DNA of 57,655 bases from Janthinobacterium sp. PC23-8 (GTDB lineage: Bacteria > Pseudomonadota > Gammaproteobacteria > Burkholderiales > Burkholderiaceae_D): contig NZ_NJGY01000003.1 in NCBI RefSeq assembly GCF_002250505.1, positions 1 through 57,655 of the forward strand, written 5' to 3'. The first letter of the stretch is position 1. Each line of letters starts with the position of its first letter. The position numbers were made by a program, and so were the translations under genes. The notes under the pieces were generated by a model. The model ran no database searches, had not been told where the DNA came from, and was given only the letters and a program-made list of their open reading frames with translations. Below, in pieces: positions 44,298 through 53,572 of the stretch.

Positions 44298-44330
44298 TAA
44301 CAAACCGCTACAGAAACAACGGAGTTATTC

Positions 44331-44729
44331 ATGGCTGATCCAAAGATGAAATTTTTAGTCGTTGACGATTTTTCGACGATGCGCCGCATTGTCCGGAATC
44401 TGTTGAAGGAACTGGGTTATGCCAACGTCGACGAGGCTGAAGACGGCGTGATGGGCCTGGCCAAACTGCGCTCGGAATCGTTTGATTTCGTCGTCTCGGA
44501 CTGGAATATGCCGAATATGGACGGCCTGACCATGCTGCAGCATATCCGCGCCGATCCGGCACTTGCCAAGCTGCCCGTGCTGATGGTGACGGCCGAAGCG
44601 AAGAAGGAAAACATCATCGCTGCCGCGCAAGCGGGCGCCAGCGGCTACGTTGTCAAGCCGTTCACGGCCGCGACGCTCGATGAAAAGCTGAACAAGATTT
44701 TCGAGAAACTGGATAAAGCCGGCGCCTGA
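44331..44729 (+). CDS. cheY: Chemotaxis response regulator CheY, copy 2 (motor-type)
   Basis: 132 residues, very close to E. coli CheY throughout. D12, D13, D57 ([13 protein letters not shown]), T87 and K109 all fall on the E. coli numbering, and [20 protein letters not shown] with [17 protein letters not shown] is nearly identical. It should bind FliM and reverse the motor. No cheZ follows; a terminator does. It has its own promoter within cheB. Confidence 0.97.
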   Translation: MADPKMKFLVVDDFSTMRRIVRNLLKELGYANVDEAEDGVMGLAKLRSESFDFVVSDWNMPNMDGLTMLQHIRADPALAKLPVLMVTAEAKKENIIAAAQAGASGYVVKPFTAATLDEKLNKIFEKLDKAGA

Positions 44730-44750
44730 TCGGGGTTGCCGGGTTTAATA

Positions 44751-44784
44751 AAAAAGCTGCCAGTGTGAACTGGCAGCTTTTTTT
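44751..44784. terminator. Bidirectional terminator between cheY2 and panC
   Basis: AAAAAGCTGCCAGT, GTGA, ACTGGCAGCTTTTT: a perfect stem with an A-run on the left and a T-run on the right. It serves both convergent genes. Confidence 0.92.
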
Positions 44785-44793
44785 CGTGTGCTC

Positions 44794-45645
<852 letters not shown>

Positions 45646-45688
45646 CTAAAACCCCGTTCTACGGGGGCAGTGACAAAGGGAGATGATA

Positions 45689-46549
45689 TCAGGCCGGCGA
45701 ATAGGCCAGCCGGACGTAAATGGGCGCAAACGGTTCAGCTTGCGTGATTTCGATCAGGGTTTCCTTGGCCAGTTCCAGCAGGGCCACGAAGTTGACCACC
45801 ACCACCGGCACGCCGCCCTTGACATCGAACAGGTCGCCAAACTCGACGAAACGCGTGCTTTGCAAACGGCGCAGGATGGCCGTCATGTGCTCGCGCACCG
45901 ACAATTCCTGGCGGCTGATGCGGTGATGCTGGGTCAGTTTGGCGCGTTTGAGCACATCGAGCCAGGCCTGCTGCAAGTCCACCGGCTCGACTTCGGGCCA
46001 GGTGGGCGTGAGGCTTTGCTCGATGAAGATCTGGGTGCGCACGAAGTCGCGTTCGAACTGCGGGATGGTGTTCAGGTCATACGCGGCCAGCTTGATCTGC
46101 TCGTATTCGAGCAGGCGGCGCACCAGTTCGGCGCGCGGGTCGCCGCCGTCTTCCTCGACCTCGCTCTTGCGCGAGGGCAGCAGCATGCGCGACTTGATCT
46201 CGATCAGCATGGCCGCCATCAGCAGGTATTCGGCCGCCAGTTCCAGGTTGCGCACGCGGATCTGGTCGACGTATTTCAGATATTGCAGGGTGACCTGCGC
46301 CATCGGAATATCCAGGATATTGAAATTCTGCTTGCGGATCAGATAGAGCAGCAAGTCGAGCGGGCCTTCGAAGGCGTCGAGGAAGATTTCCAGCGCGTCC
46401 GGCGGAATATACAGATCGGTCGGCATGCGCAGCATCGGCTCGCCATACAGGCGGGCGATGCCCAGCGGATCGGGGGCGGGCGGCGCGATGACCGCGGCCA
46501 CGCCAGGCACGGCGGTGCCTGGCGCGTCCGCCGGTTCTTCAGGCAACAT
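45689..46549 (-). CDS. scpA: Segregation and condensation protein A
   Basis: 286-residue kleisin of the SMC-ScpAB condensin. An N-terminal extension is rich in Ala/Pro. Then come DAFEGPLDLLLYLIRKQNFN, IPMAQVTLQYLKYVDQIRVR, AAEYLLMAAMLIEIKSRMLL and a winged-helix C-terminus. The start at 46549 (MLPEEPADAP) is a choice; a shorter start near MRMPTDLYIPP is possible. scpB is not in the window. It lies between a DUF3460 gene and panC, a common betaproteobacterial order. Confidence 0.92.
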   Translation of the reverse strand: MLPEEPADAPGTAVPGVAAVIAPPAPDPLGIARLYGEPMLRMPTDLYIPPDALEIFLDAFEGPLDLLLYLIRKQNFNILDIPMAQVTLQYLKYVDQIRVRNLELAAEYLLMAAMLIEIKSRMLLPSRKSEVEEDGGDPRAELVRRLLEYEQIKLAAYDLNTIPQFERDFVRTQIFIEQSLTPTWPEVEPVDLQQAWLDVLKRAKLTQHHRISRQELSVREHMTAILRRLQSTRFVEFGDLFDVKGGVPVVVVNFVALLELAKETLIEITQAEPFAPIYVRLAYSPA

Positions 46550-46569
46550 CGTGCCGGTTCCAGCGGTGA

Positions 46570-46779
46570 TTAGTTCTTGTTCTGATACACGTAAGCTTGC
46601 TGCTTGACGGCCGAGGCCATCTGGCGGTCCTGCTCGTCAAGGCTGACGGGCGGCTTGTCCCACAGCAGGGCGCGGCCGGCGCGCTGGCCTTCTTCCATGC
46701 CCGGATTCTTCGCTTTCAGTTCGGCGATGAACAAGGTGTGGTCCGAGACGTAGTTCATGTGTTTTGCAGGCAGTTTCAT
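46570..46779 (-). CDS. Small DUF3460-family protein
   Basis: 69 residues (MKLPAKHMNYVSDHTLFIAE..., LWDKPPVSLDEQ, KQQAYVYQNKN), which I recognise as DUF3460, a betaproteobacterial family of unknown function. The ATG at 46779 has GGAAG five bases upstream; a GTG two codons earlier is in frame. It leads scpA (20 bases) and panC. TAAAAT at 46815-46810 on the - strand is a likely -10 for this group. Confidence 0.85.
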   Translation of the reverse strand: MKLPAKHMNYVSDHTLFIAELKAKNPGMEEGQRAGRALLWDKPPVSLDEQDRQMASAVKQQAYVYQNKN

Positions 46780-46809
46780 GGTCACTTCCGAGTTAAATCA
46801 GCAAGCCGC

Positions 46810-46815
46810 ATTTTA
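46810..46815 (-). promoter_or_regulatory. Likely -10 of the DUF3460-scpA-panC group
   Basis: TAAAAT within CGCGGTAAAATGCGGC on the - strand, about 30 bases before the start codon. The -35 is poor. Betaproteobacterial promoters often have this GC-flanked TAAAAT. Confidence 0.4.
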
Positions 46816-46874
46816 CCGCGCCGGGCGGCGTGGTGGGACATTCTGGCGGCTGGCTTGATGGGATTTTCTAAAAA

Positions 46875-47354
46875 TCAATAACGCAGCATGCGCCGCATGA
46901 CCGAAGGGGCGGGCTCCGCCGGGTTGGCGTGCGAATATTCGAGCTCTTCGGCCAGTTCGAAACCGAAGGCGGCATAAAAATCGATCAGCTTGCCCTGGTC
47001 CAGGCGCACGGCCAGCCGCAACTCCTCGGCCTGGCACGACAGCGCATGGTGGATCACGGCTTCGAGCAAGTGCTGCGAGCAGTGGTTGCCGCGCCAGGCC
47101 GGCAAGATGCCCATGCGCGAAATTTCCCAGATGGCCGGTTCGCTGTCGAGCGCCATGAAGCGCAGCGAACCGGCCGGCATGTCGTCAATCAGCAAGATGA
47201 AGCCGCCACCGCTGCGCAAGGCGCGCGCCACCTGCTCGGGTGTTTCTCGGTGGCCGCTGGACGAGGCGGCCACCTTGCCGGCCCAGGCCGCGCGGGTCAG
47301 TCCGGCGATCAGGGCGGCATCGTCATCGCCCGCTTCACGCACCACGATATTCAT
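46875..47354 (-). CDS. GNAT-family N-acetyltransferase
   Basis: 159 residues. The acetyl-CoA pocket is seen in ISRMGILPAWRGNHCSQHLL, a variant of the Q/R-x2-G-x-G/A loop with GNHCS in place of GxGxG/A. The C-terminal LIDFYAAFGFELAEELEYSH matches the usual LYxxxGF turn. It starts nine bases after metG stops and is probably co-transcribed. Substrate unknown. Confidence 0.85.
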   Translation of the reverse strand: MNIVVREAGDDDAALIAGLTRAAWAGKVAASSSGHRETPEQVARALRSGGGFILLIDDMPAGSLRFMALDSEPAIWEISRMGILPAWRGNHCSQHLLEAVIHHALSCQAEELRLAVRLDQGKLIDFYAAFGFELAEELEYSHANPAEPAPSVMRRMLRY

Positions 47355-47363
47355 GGGGGCGCC

Positions 47364-49544
47364 TTAACGGATGCGCATGCCAGGTTCGGCACCCGGCCAC
47401 GGGTTCAGGATATAGATACCCGGATTGGCCTTTTCATCGGCGCCCGACGCTGCCATCACCATGCCTTCGGACACGCCGAACTTCATCTTGCGCGGCGCCA
47501 GGTTGGCCACCAGCACGGTCAGCTTGCCGATCAGCTCTTCCGGCTGGTAGGCCGAACGGATGCCCGAAAACACGTTGCGCAGGCGGCCTTCGCCGGCGTC
47601 CAGGGTCAGCCGCAGCAGCTTGTCGGAGCCGTCGACCAGTTCGCAGTTGACGATTTTCGCGATGCGCAGGTCGACCTTCAGGAAGTCGTCGATCTTGATT
47701 TCCGGCGCCAGTTCCTCGATGGCGGACGCCGGCGTGATGGCGACCAGGGCGGCTGCGGCTGGAGCAGCACCGTTGACAGCATCGTTGGCGGCATCGGCTG
47801 CGGGAGCGGCCACGACCGCTTGCGGCGCGTCGAACAGCGCTTCGATCATCTTCGCATCCATGCGCGTCATCAAGTGGCTGTAGGCGCCGATGGTGCGGCC
47901 CAGCATGCTGTGCGAGACGGCGTCGCCAAACACCTGCGTGTCGGCCCAGGAAAATGCGCCATCGTTAAGAAAACTTGCCACGTTCTTCGCCACGCCCGGC
48001 AATACCGGCGACAGCAAGATCGTCAGCTGGCGGAACAGGATCAGCGCGGTGGTGCAGACATCGTGCAATTCGGCCGTCTTTTCCGCATCCTTGGCCAGTA
48101 TCCACGGCTTGTTTTCGTCGACATACTGGTTGGTGATGTCGGCAATTTCCATGATCTCGCGCAGGGCCTTGCCGAACTCGCGGTTTTCGAAATGCTGGGC
48201 GATGCCGGCCTGGCGCTCGACGACGACGCCGTTGACGTCCTGCGTCAGCGCGCGGTTGATCCAGGTTTGCGCGCCCTCGGACAAGCCTGGCGCCAGCTTG
48301 CCGTCGAAGCGCTTGGCGATAAAGCCGGCGCAGCGGCTGGCGATATTGACGTACTTGCCGATCAGGTCGCTGTTGACGCGGGCGACAAAATCCTCGCCGT
48401 TGAAGTCCAGGTCTTCCACTTTCGAATTCAGTTTGAACGCGATGTAGTAGCGCAACCATTCCGGGTTCATGCCCAGGTCCAGGTAGCGCAGCGGCGAAAT
48501 GCCGGTGCCGCGCGACTTCGACATTTTTTCGTTGTTGACCGTCAGGAAGCCGTGCACATTGACTTTCAGTTTGTCGATCACCGGGTGATCGGCAAATTTG
48601 AGCATGGCGGGCCAGAACAGCAGGTGGAAGGAGACGATGTCCTTGCCGATAAAGTGGATCTGTTCGGTGCCCGGGTCGTTCAAAAAGGCGTCGAAATCGA
48701 TGCCTTTCTTGTCGCAATAGTTTTTCAGGCTGGCCAGGTAGCCGACCGGCGCGTCCATCCACACATAGAAGAACTTGCCCGGCGCATCGGGAATCGGGAT
48801 GCCGAAGTAGGGCGCGTCGCGCGAGATATCCCAGTCGGCCAGTTTTTCACCGGCTTCGCCCAGCCACTCGCTGACCTTGTTGACCATTTCCGGCTGCAGG
48901 CGGCCAGGCGTGTTGAGCCAATCCTTGAGGAATTGAAAGCAGCGCGGGTCCGACAATTTGAAGAAATACTGTTCCGACGGCTTCATCACCGGCGTGGCGT
49001 TGGTAAACACCGAGAATGGGTTGACCAAGTCGGTTGGCTGGTAGGCCGCGCCGCACACTTCGCAGTTGTCGCCATATTGGTTTTTGGCGCCGCATTTCGG
49101 GCATTCGCCCTTGATGTTGCGGTCGGCCAGGAACATGCCCTTGACCGGGTCGAAGAAGCGGTCGACGGTCTTGGTGACGATCAGGCCGGTATCGCGCAGC
49201 TTGCGGTACAGCGACTGCGACAGCTCGACGTTTTCCGGCGAGTCGGTCGAATACCAGTTGTCAAAGGCGATATGAAAGCCGTCCAGGTACTGGGCGCGGC
49301 CGGCGGCGATATTGGCGACGAATTGCTGCGGCGTGATGCCTTCCTTTTCGGCGGCGATCATGATCGGCGTGCCGTGCGTATCGTCGGCGCCGACAAAGTG
49401 CACCTCACGGCCGGCGTCGCCATCGCGTTGCATTCGCTGAAAACGTACCCAGATATCGGCCTGGATATATTCCATGATGTGGCCAATGTGAAAAGCGGCG
49501 TTTGCGTAAGGCAGGGCAGTGGTGACGAACAGCTTGCGAGTCAT
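47364..49544 (-). CDS. metG: Methionyl-tRNA synthetase
   Basis: 726-residue class I synthetase. HIGH-like motif in [17 protein letters not shown], zinc knuckle CPKC...CEVC (about 145-165), [11 protein letters not shown], and KMSKS in [15 protein letters not shown]-terminal Trbp111-like tRNA-binding domain follows a linker from about residue 615 ([20 protein letters not shown]). The start [15 protein letters not shown] is at 49544; ten more residues are possible to 49574 but are not conserved. It is divergent from apbC. Confidence 0.97.
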   Translation of the reverse strand: MTRKLFVTTALPYANAAFHIGHIMEYIQADIWVRFQRMQRDGDAGREVHFVGADDTHGTPIMIAAEKEGITPQQFVANIAAGRAQYLDGFHIAFDNWYSTDSPENVELSQSLYRKLRDTGLIVTKTVDRFFDPVKGMFLADRNIKGECPKCGAKNQYGDNCEVCGAAYQPTDLVNPFSVFTNATPVMKPSEQYFFKLSDPRCFQFLKDWLNTPGRLQPEMVNKVSEWLGEAGEKLADWDISRDAPYFGIPIPDAPGKFFYVWMDAPVGYLASLKNYCDKKGIDFDAFLNDPGTEQIHFIGKDIVSFHLLFWPAMLKFADHPVIDKLKVNVHGFLTVNNEKMSKSRGTGISPLRYLDLGMNPEWLRYYIAFKLNSKVEDLDFNGEDFVARVNSDLIGKYVNIASRCAGFIAKRFDGKLAPGLSEGAQTWINRALTQDVNGVVVERQAGIAQHFENREFGKALREIMEIADITNQYVDENKPWILAKDAEKTAELHDVCTTALILFRQLTILLSPVLPGVAKNVASFLNDGAFSWADTQVFGDAVSHSMLGRTIGAYSHLMTRMDAKMIEALFDAPQAVVAAPAADAANDAVNGAAPAAAALVAITPASAIEELAPEIKIDDFLKVDLRIAKIVNCELVDGSDKLLRLTLDAGEGRLRNVFSGIRSAYQPEELIGKLTVLVANLAPRKMKFGVSEGMVMAASGADEKANPGIYILNPWPGAEPGMRIR

Positions 49545-49714
49545 GATTGATGCACTTTTGGGATGGATAAACAAGCATTTTAACAGCGGAAACGCAATAT
49601 GAGCAGATGCCGGGCAGTTGCAACCGCGCCATGTGGTGCATTTGTCTTTGCATGGGCGTCGCTACCGGGCCGCGCATTTGCGCTAAACTGCGGGCATCAC
49701 ACACGGAGAATCAC

Positions 49715-50815
49715 ATGAGCATCACAGCAGAAGACGTCAAGGCAGCCCTGGCGCAAGTTATTGATCCCAATACCCATAAAGATTTCGTTTCCAGCAAAAC
49801 CGTCAGGAATCTGAAGGTCGACCAGGGTGACGCAGGTGCGGACATCTCGCTCGATATCGAGCTGGGCTACCCGGCCAAAAGCCAGATCGACCTGATCCGC
49901 ACGTCCGTGCTGGCCGCGCTGCGCGTGCTGCCCGGCGTGGGCAATGTCAGCGTCGGCGTGTCGTCGAAAATCATCTCGCACACGGTGCAGCGCGGCTTGA
50001 AACCGATGAGCAATGTGAAGAACATCATTGCGGTCGCTTCCGGCAAGGGCGGCGTGGGCAAGTCGACCACCGCCGTCAACCTGGCGCTGGCGCTGGCGGC
50101 CGAAGGCGCTTCGGTCGGCATGCTCGACGCCGATATCTATGGTCCGTCGCAGCCGATGATGCTGGGCATTAGCGGCCAGCCCAAGACGCTGGACGGCAAG
50201 AGCATGGAGCCGATGGAAAACCACGGCCTGCAAGTGTCGTCGATCGGCTTCATGATCGACCCGGACGAGCCGATGGTGTGGCGCGGCCCGATGGTCACGC
50301 AAGCGTTGCAGCAACTGCTGGACCAGACCAACTGGCGCGACCTCGATTACCTGATCGTCGACATGCCGCCAGGCACCGGGGACATCCAGTTGACGCTGTC
50401 GCAAAAAGTGCCGGTCACCGGCGCCGTGATCGTCACCACGCCGCAGGATATCGCGCTGCTCGACGCGCGCAAGGGCCTGAAAATGTTCGAAAAAGTCGGC
50501 ATTCCCATCCTCGGCGTGGTGGAAAACATGAGCACCCATATCTGCTCGAACTGCGGCCATGCCGAAGAAATCTTCGGCGCCGGCGGCGGCGCCAAAATGT
50601 GCGCGGACTTCGGCGTGGAGTTTCTCGGCGCCTTGCCTTTGACCATGGCGATCCGCCAGCAGACCGATTCGGGCACGCCGACCGTGGTGGCCGAGCCGGA
50701 CGGCCCGGTGGCTGCGATCTACAAGCAGATCGCGCGTACCATCGCCATCAAGGTGGCGGAAAAAGCCAAGGACATGACGAATAAATTCCCGAGCATCGTC
50801 ATTAAAAACGATTGA
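49715..50815 (+). CDS. apbC: Mrp/ApbC-type iron-sulfur cluster carrier ATPase
   Basis: 366 residues. An N-terminal MIP18-like domain (about 1-80, AALRVLPGVGNVSVGVSS) precedes the P-loop ATPase with deviant Walker A ASGKGGVGKST, DADIYGPSQPMMLGI and VDMPPGTGDIQLTLSQKVP. The CxxC that holds the transferred cluster is in STHICSNCGHAEEIFG. It delivers Fe-S clusters to client proteins. CACGGAGAA fixes the start. A strong terminator follows. Confidence 0.95.
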   Translation: MSITAEDVKAALAQVIDPNTHKDFVSSKTVRNLKVDQGDAGADISLDIELGYPAKSQIDLIRTSVLAALRVLPGVGNVSVGVSSKIISHTVQRGLKPMSNVKNIIAVASGKGGVGKSTTAVNLALALAAEGASVGMLDADIYGPSQPMMLGISGQPKTLDGKSMEPMENHGLQVSSIGFMIDPDEPMVWRGPMVTQALQQLLDQTNWRDLDYLIVDMPPGTGDIQLTLSQKVPVTGAVIVTTPQDIALLDARKGLKMFEKVGIPILGVVENMSTHICSNCGHAEEIFGAGGGAKMCADFGVEFLGALPLTMAIRQQTDSGTPTVVAEPDGPVAAIYKQIARTIAIKVAEKAKDMTNKFPSIVIKND

Positions 50816-50827
50816 TGTGTCGAACCC

Positions 50828-50861
50828 AAAAAATGCCGCGCCAGCAAGCGCGGCATTTTTT
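50828..50861 (+). terminator. Rho-independent terminator after apbC
   Basis: AAAAAATGCCGCGC (50828-50841) pairs with GCGCGGCATTTTTT around CAGCAA; the T-run continues to 50864. Confidence 0.93.
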
Positions 50862-50924
50862 TTTGCCTGATAAAAAAATAAACCAGACAAGATCACCATG
50901 GCATCTTTACCTGGATTTACATAT

Positions 50925-50943
50925 AATAATAAGAATCATTCGC
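50925..50943 (+). promoter_or_regulatory. Fur box upstream of TonB-dependent receptor
   Basis: AATAATAAGAATCATTCGC matches the 19-base Fur consensus GATAATGATAATCATTATC at 14 positions. It lies 20 bases before the receptor start. Iron repression is the expected effect. Confidence 0.75.
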
Positions 50944-50962
50944 AACTAAGTAAAGATGCTCC

Positions 50963-53134
50963 ATGCCCTTCCTGCCTGCACCCCGTCCCATCGCCTTTGC
51001 CGCCCGCCTGTTATGCCTGACCATTTCCTCTACCTTGCTGTGCCAGCCGGCACTGGCCGCTGACAGCGCCGCGCTCGATGCAAGCGCCGCTGCCGATGCA
51101 AGCGCCGGCGCCATCCAGACCGTGCACGTGGCCAGTACGCGCGACGAGAACTCGGGCTTTGGCGCCACGCGCGCCGGCGCCAGCACCACCAAGTCCGACC
51201 TGTCGCTGTTCGAGACGGCGCAATCGATCTCGGTGCTGACGCGCGACCTGCTCGATTCGCGCCAGGTCACCACCCTCAACGAAGCGATCCAGAATGCGGC
51301 CGGCGTGTCGTCGGGCACCTGGGGCAAGCGCGGCTGGGATGACTTTTCCATCCGCGGCCAGCGCGCTTCGGAATCGATCTATGTCGATGGCTTGAAGCTC
51401 AACCAGTCCAACTATGTGGCGCAGGAAGTGTTCGGCGTCGAGTCGATCGACATCCTCAAGGGCCCGGCCTCGATCAACTTCGGCCTGGTGCAGCCGGGCG
51501 GCATGGTCAATATGGTCAGCAAGCGCCCGCGCGCCGAGAGCTTCAACCAGGCCGGCTTTGCCGTCGGCAGTTATCGCTACAAGCAGGCCACGTTCGACCT
51601 GGGCCGGCCTTTGAACGACAGCGGCAAGGCGGCTTTCCGCCTCGACGGCCTGTGGTCCGATACCGGCGACCAGACCGACCTGGTGTGGTTCAAGAACCAC
51701 TACCTGGCGCCCTCGCTGTCGCTGGACCTGGGCCCAAGCACCGACTTCACCATCCTCGGCTCCTACACCCGCCGCCAATACCTGCGCACCCAGGGCGCGC
51801 CCGTGAAGGGCACGTTGCTGCCGAACCGCAATGGCCCGCTCAAGCGCGATCAATTCTACGGCGAACCCGGTTTCGGCCCGTATGACTCCTCGCAAAAGCA
51901 GCTTGGCTACAGCCTGGTGCACAGGTTCGGGAACGGCTGGAAAGTGGCGCAAAACTTCCGCTGGCAGACCATGTCGATGGATGGCCGCTTCGTGTCGATG
52001 TCCGCCTTGTCCGCCAACGAGCTGCTGCAAGGCCGCTCGGCCCAGCTGCAGGATGTCAATGGCCACAACCGCGCCCTGGACACCAATGCCTCGCGCACGT
52101 TTGCCTTTGGCGGCATGGAACACAATGTGATGGCGGGCCTGGACCTCAATCACGACCGTGTGCACTACGGCAACCAGGTATGCCGCATCGTCGCGCTCAA
52201 TGTGCTCAACCCGGTCTACAACACGGCCGTCGTCTGTCCGCCCGCCAGCCGCCTGACCGATACCACCGTGTCGTCGACCGGCCTGTACCTGCGCGACCAG
52301 ATCAAACTGAACGAGCAATGGCGATTGAACCTGGCGGCGCGCCACGACCGCGCGCGCAACCGCGAGCTCAATGAACTGACCGGCATCAGGCAGCGCCAGG
52401 ACACGTCGTCGAACACCGGCAATGTGGCGCTGTCGTATGTGCTCACGCCCAACATCATTCCCTACGTCAGTTACGCAACGTCGTTTTTGCCCGTCAGCGG
52501 CAGCGACTTTTTTGGCGCGCAGTTCAAGCCCGAGGAAGGGCGCCAGGCGGAAGTGGGCAGCAAGTTCCAGTTCGCCGGTGGCCGCATCAACGGCGCCATG
52601 GCCGTCTATGACCTGACGCGCACCAACGTCACCACGGCCGATCCGGATCCGGCCCATCTCGCCATCCTGTCGAGCGCCCAGGTGCAGACGGGCGAGCAGC
52701 GCACGCGCGGCTTCGAGGCCGAGCTCAGTGCGGACCTGCGCAATGGCTGGAGCGTGCAGGGCGCGCTGACCGTGATGGACGCGCGCGTGACCGAGGATAA
52801 TGGCGGCACGGTGGGCCGTCGCCTGCTCAACACGCCGCGCCAGAGCGCCAATGTGTGGGCCAATTACCGCTTCCGCGGCGGCGTGATGGATGGCTGGACG
52901 GCGGGCCTGGGCGCGCGCTACGAAGCGCAAAAGACCGGACCATCGGTCGATTACACGGTGCCTGGCTACACCGTGCTTGATACCAGCCTGGCCTACCAGG
53001 GGCGCGGTTACCGGGTCAGCCTGAACGTGAAAAACCTGTTCGACAAGCAGTATTACGCGGGCGTGCTGAACGCCAACGTGCTGCCGCTGGGCGACCCGCG
53101 GGTGGCGATCGTGAAGGCGGTGTTTGACTTTTAA
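50963..53134 (+). CDS. TonB-dependent siderophore receptor
   Basis: 723-residue outer-membrane receptor. A signal peptide ends near QPALAA (about residue 33). The plug domain has SISVLTRDLLDSRQVTTLNE, FSIRGQRASESIYVDGLKLN, VESIDILKGPASINFGLVQP and GGMVNMVSKRP. The 22-strand barrel ends in VAIVKAVFDF with a terminal Phe. The plug order is that of hydroxamate-type ferric-siderophore receptors (FhuA/FoxA/FpvA subfamily). No siderophore synthesis genes are near, so it may take up foreign siderophores. A Fur box lies upstream. Confidence 0.92.
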   Translation: MPFLPAPRPIAFAARLLCLTISSTLLCQPALAADSAALDASAAADASAGAIQTVHVASTRDENSGFGATRAGASTTKSDLSLFETAQSISVLTRDLLDSRQVTTLNEAIQNAAGVSSGTWGKRGWDDFSIRGQRASESIYVDGLKLNQSNYVAQEVFGVESIDILKGPASINFGLVQPGGMVNMVSKRPRAESFNQAGFAVGSYRYKQATFDLGRPLNDSGKAAFRLDGLWSDTGDQTDLVWFKNHYLAPSLSLDLGPSTDFTILGSYTRRQYLRTQGAPVKGTLLPNRNGPLKRDQFYGEPGFGPYDSSQKQLGYSLVHRFGNGWKVAQNFRWQTMSMDGRFVSMSALSANELLQGRSAQLQDVNGHNRALDTNASRTFAFGGMEHNVMAGLDLNHDRVHYGNQVCRIVALNVLNPVYNTAVVCPPASRLTDTTVSSTGLYLRDQIKLNEQWRLNLAARHDRARNRELNELTGIRQRQDTSSNTGNVALSYVLTPNIIPYVSYATSFLPVSGSDFFGAQFKPEEGRQAEVGSKFQFAGGRINGAMAVYDLTRTNVTTADPDPAHLAILSSAQVQTGEQRTRGFEAELSADLRNGWSVQGALTVMDARVTEDNGGTVGRRLLNTPRQSANVWANYRFRGGVMDGWTAGLGARYEAQKTGPSVDYTVPGYTVLDTSLAYQGRGYRVSLNVKNLFDKQYYAGVLNANVLPLGDPRVAIVKAVFDF

Positions 53135-53165
53135 GCAAGGCTGAACGAGCATGGCAGCAGACTCA

Positions 53166-53199
53166 CAGTCATGCTCCTGTCATTGTGCATGGGTATGCT
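53166..53199 (+). promoter_or_regulatory. Pho box and -10 for the broken phosphatase gene
   Basis: CAGTCAT (53166-53172) and CTGTCAT (53177-53183) repeat in an 11-base phase, six and seven of seven against CTGTCAT. TATGCT (53194-53199) stands exactly ten bases after, the same spacing as at 8201-8234. Confidence 0.65.
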
Positions 53200-53233
53200 G
53201 CCGCGCACATCAACCAGCCATCGATACTTTTTC

Positions 53234-53503
53234 ATGACACCCGCCATTTCCTCTACGCGCAAGATGGTGCCGACTCTGCTGGCCGCCGCTGTTTCCGTTT
53301 ATGCCGCGCCTGTACCGCAACAGCCTGTGGCGCCACCGAAGCTGGTGGTGGTGCTGGTGGTCGACGGCCCGCGCTGGATCAGGCCGGGCGCCTATGGCCA
53401 GTATGCGCAGGTGGTCGACATCGCGCCGACCCTGGCCCACTTGCTGCGCGTGCGCCAGCCGTCGGCGTCGGCAGGGCGGGTGTTGACGCAGGTGCTGCGG
53501 TAA
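53234..53503 (+). pseudogene. Internally deleted alkaline phosphatase-superfamily gene
   Basis: 89 codons, in frame but broken. The N-terminal half has a signal-like stretch (MVPTLLAAAVSVYA) and PKLVVVLVVDG, the strand carrying the first metal-binding Asp of the alkaline phosphatase superfamily. The next residues PRWIRPGAYGQYAQ and VVDIAPTLAHLLRVRQPS match the far C-terminus of the same family, which ends ...GRVLTQ-L-R. About 450 residues, including the nucleophile and most metal ligands, are missing, based on usual family length. So this looks like an in-frame internal deletion. The junction lies near 53360-53370. A good Pho box upstream suggests it once was a phosphate-regulated phosphatase. 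Confidence 0.7.
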
Positions 53504-53572
53504 TCACGGCAACCAGTCCATCGGCAACACGGTCAAAATCGCCACCCGCACAAGAGCGCCTGGCCCGAGGCC

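Noticed and set aside
53171..53233. Longer start (53171) for the phosphatase remnant
   Set aside because: It would begin inside the Pho box and adds residues unlike a signal peptide.
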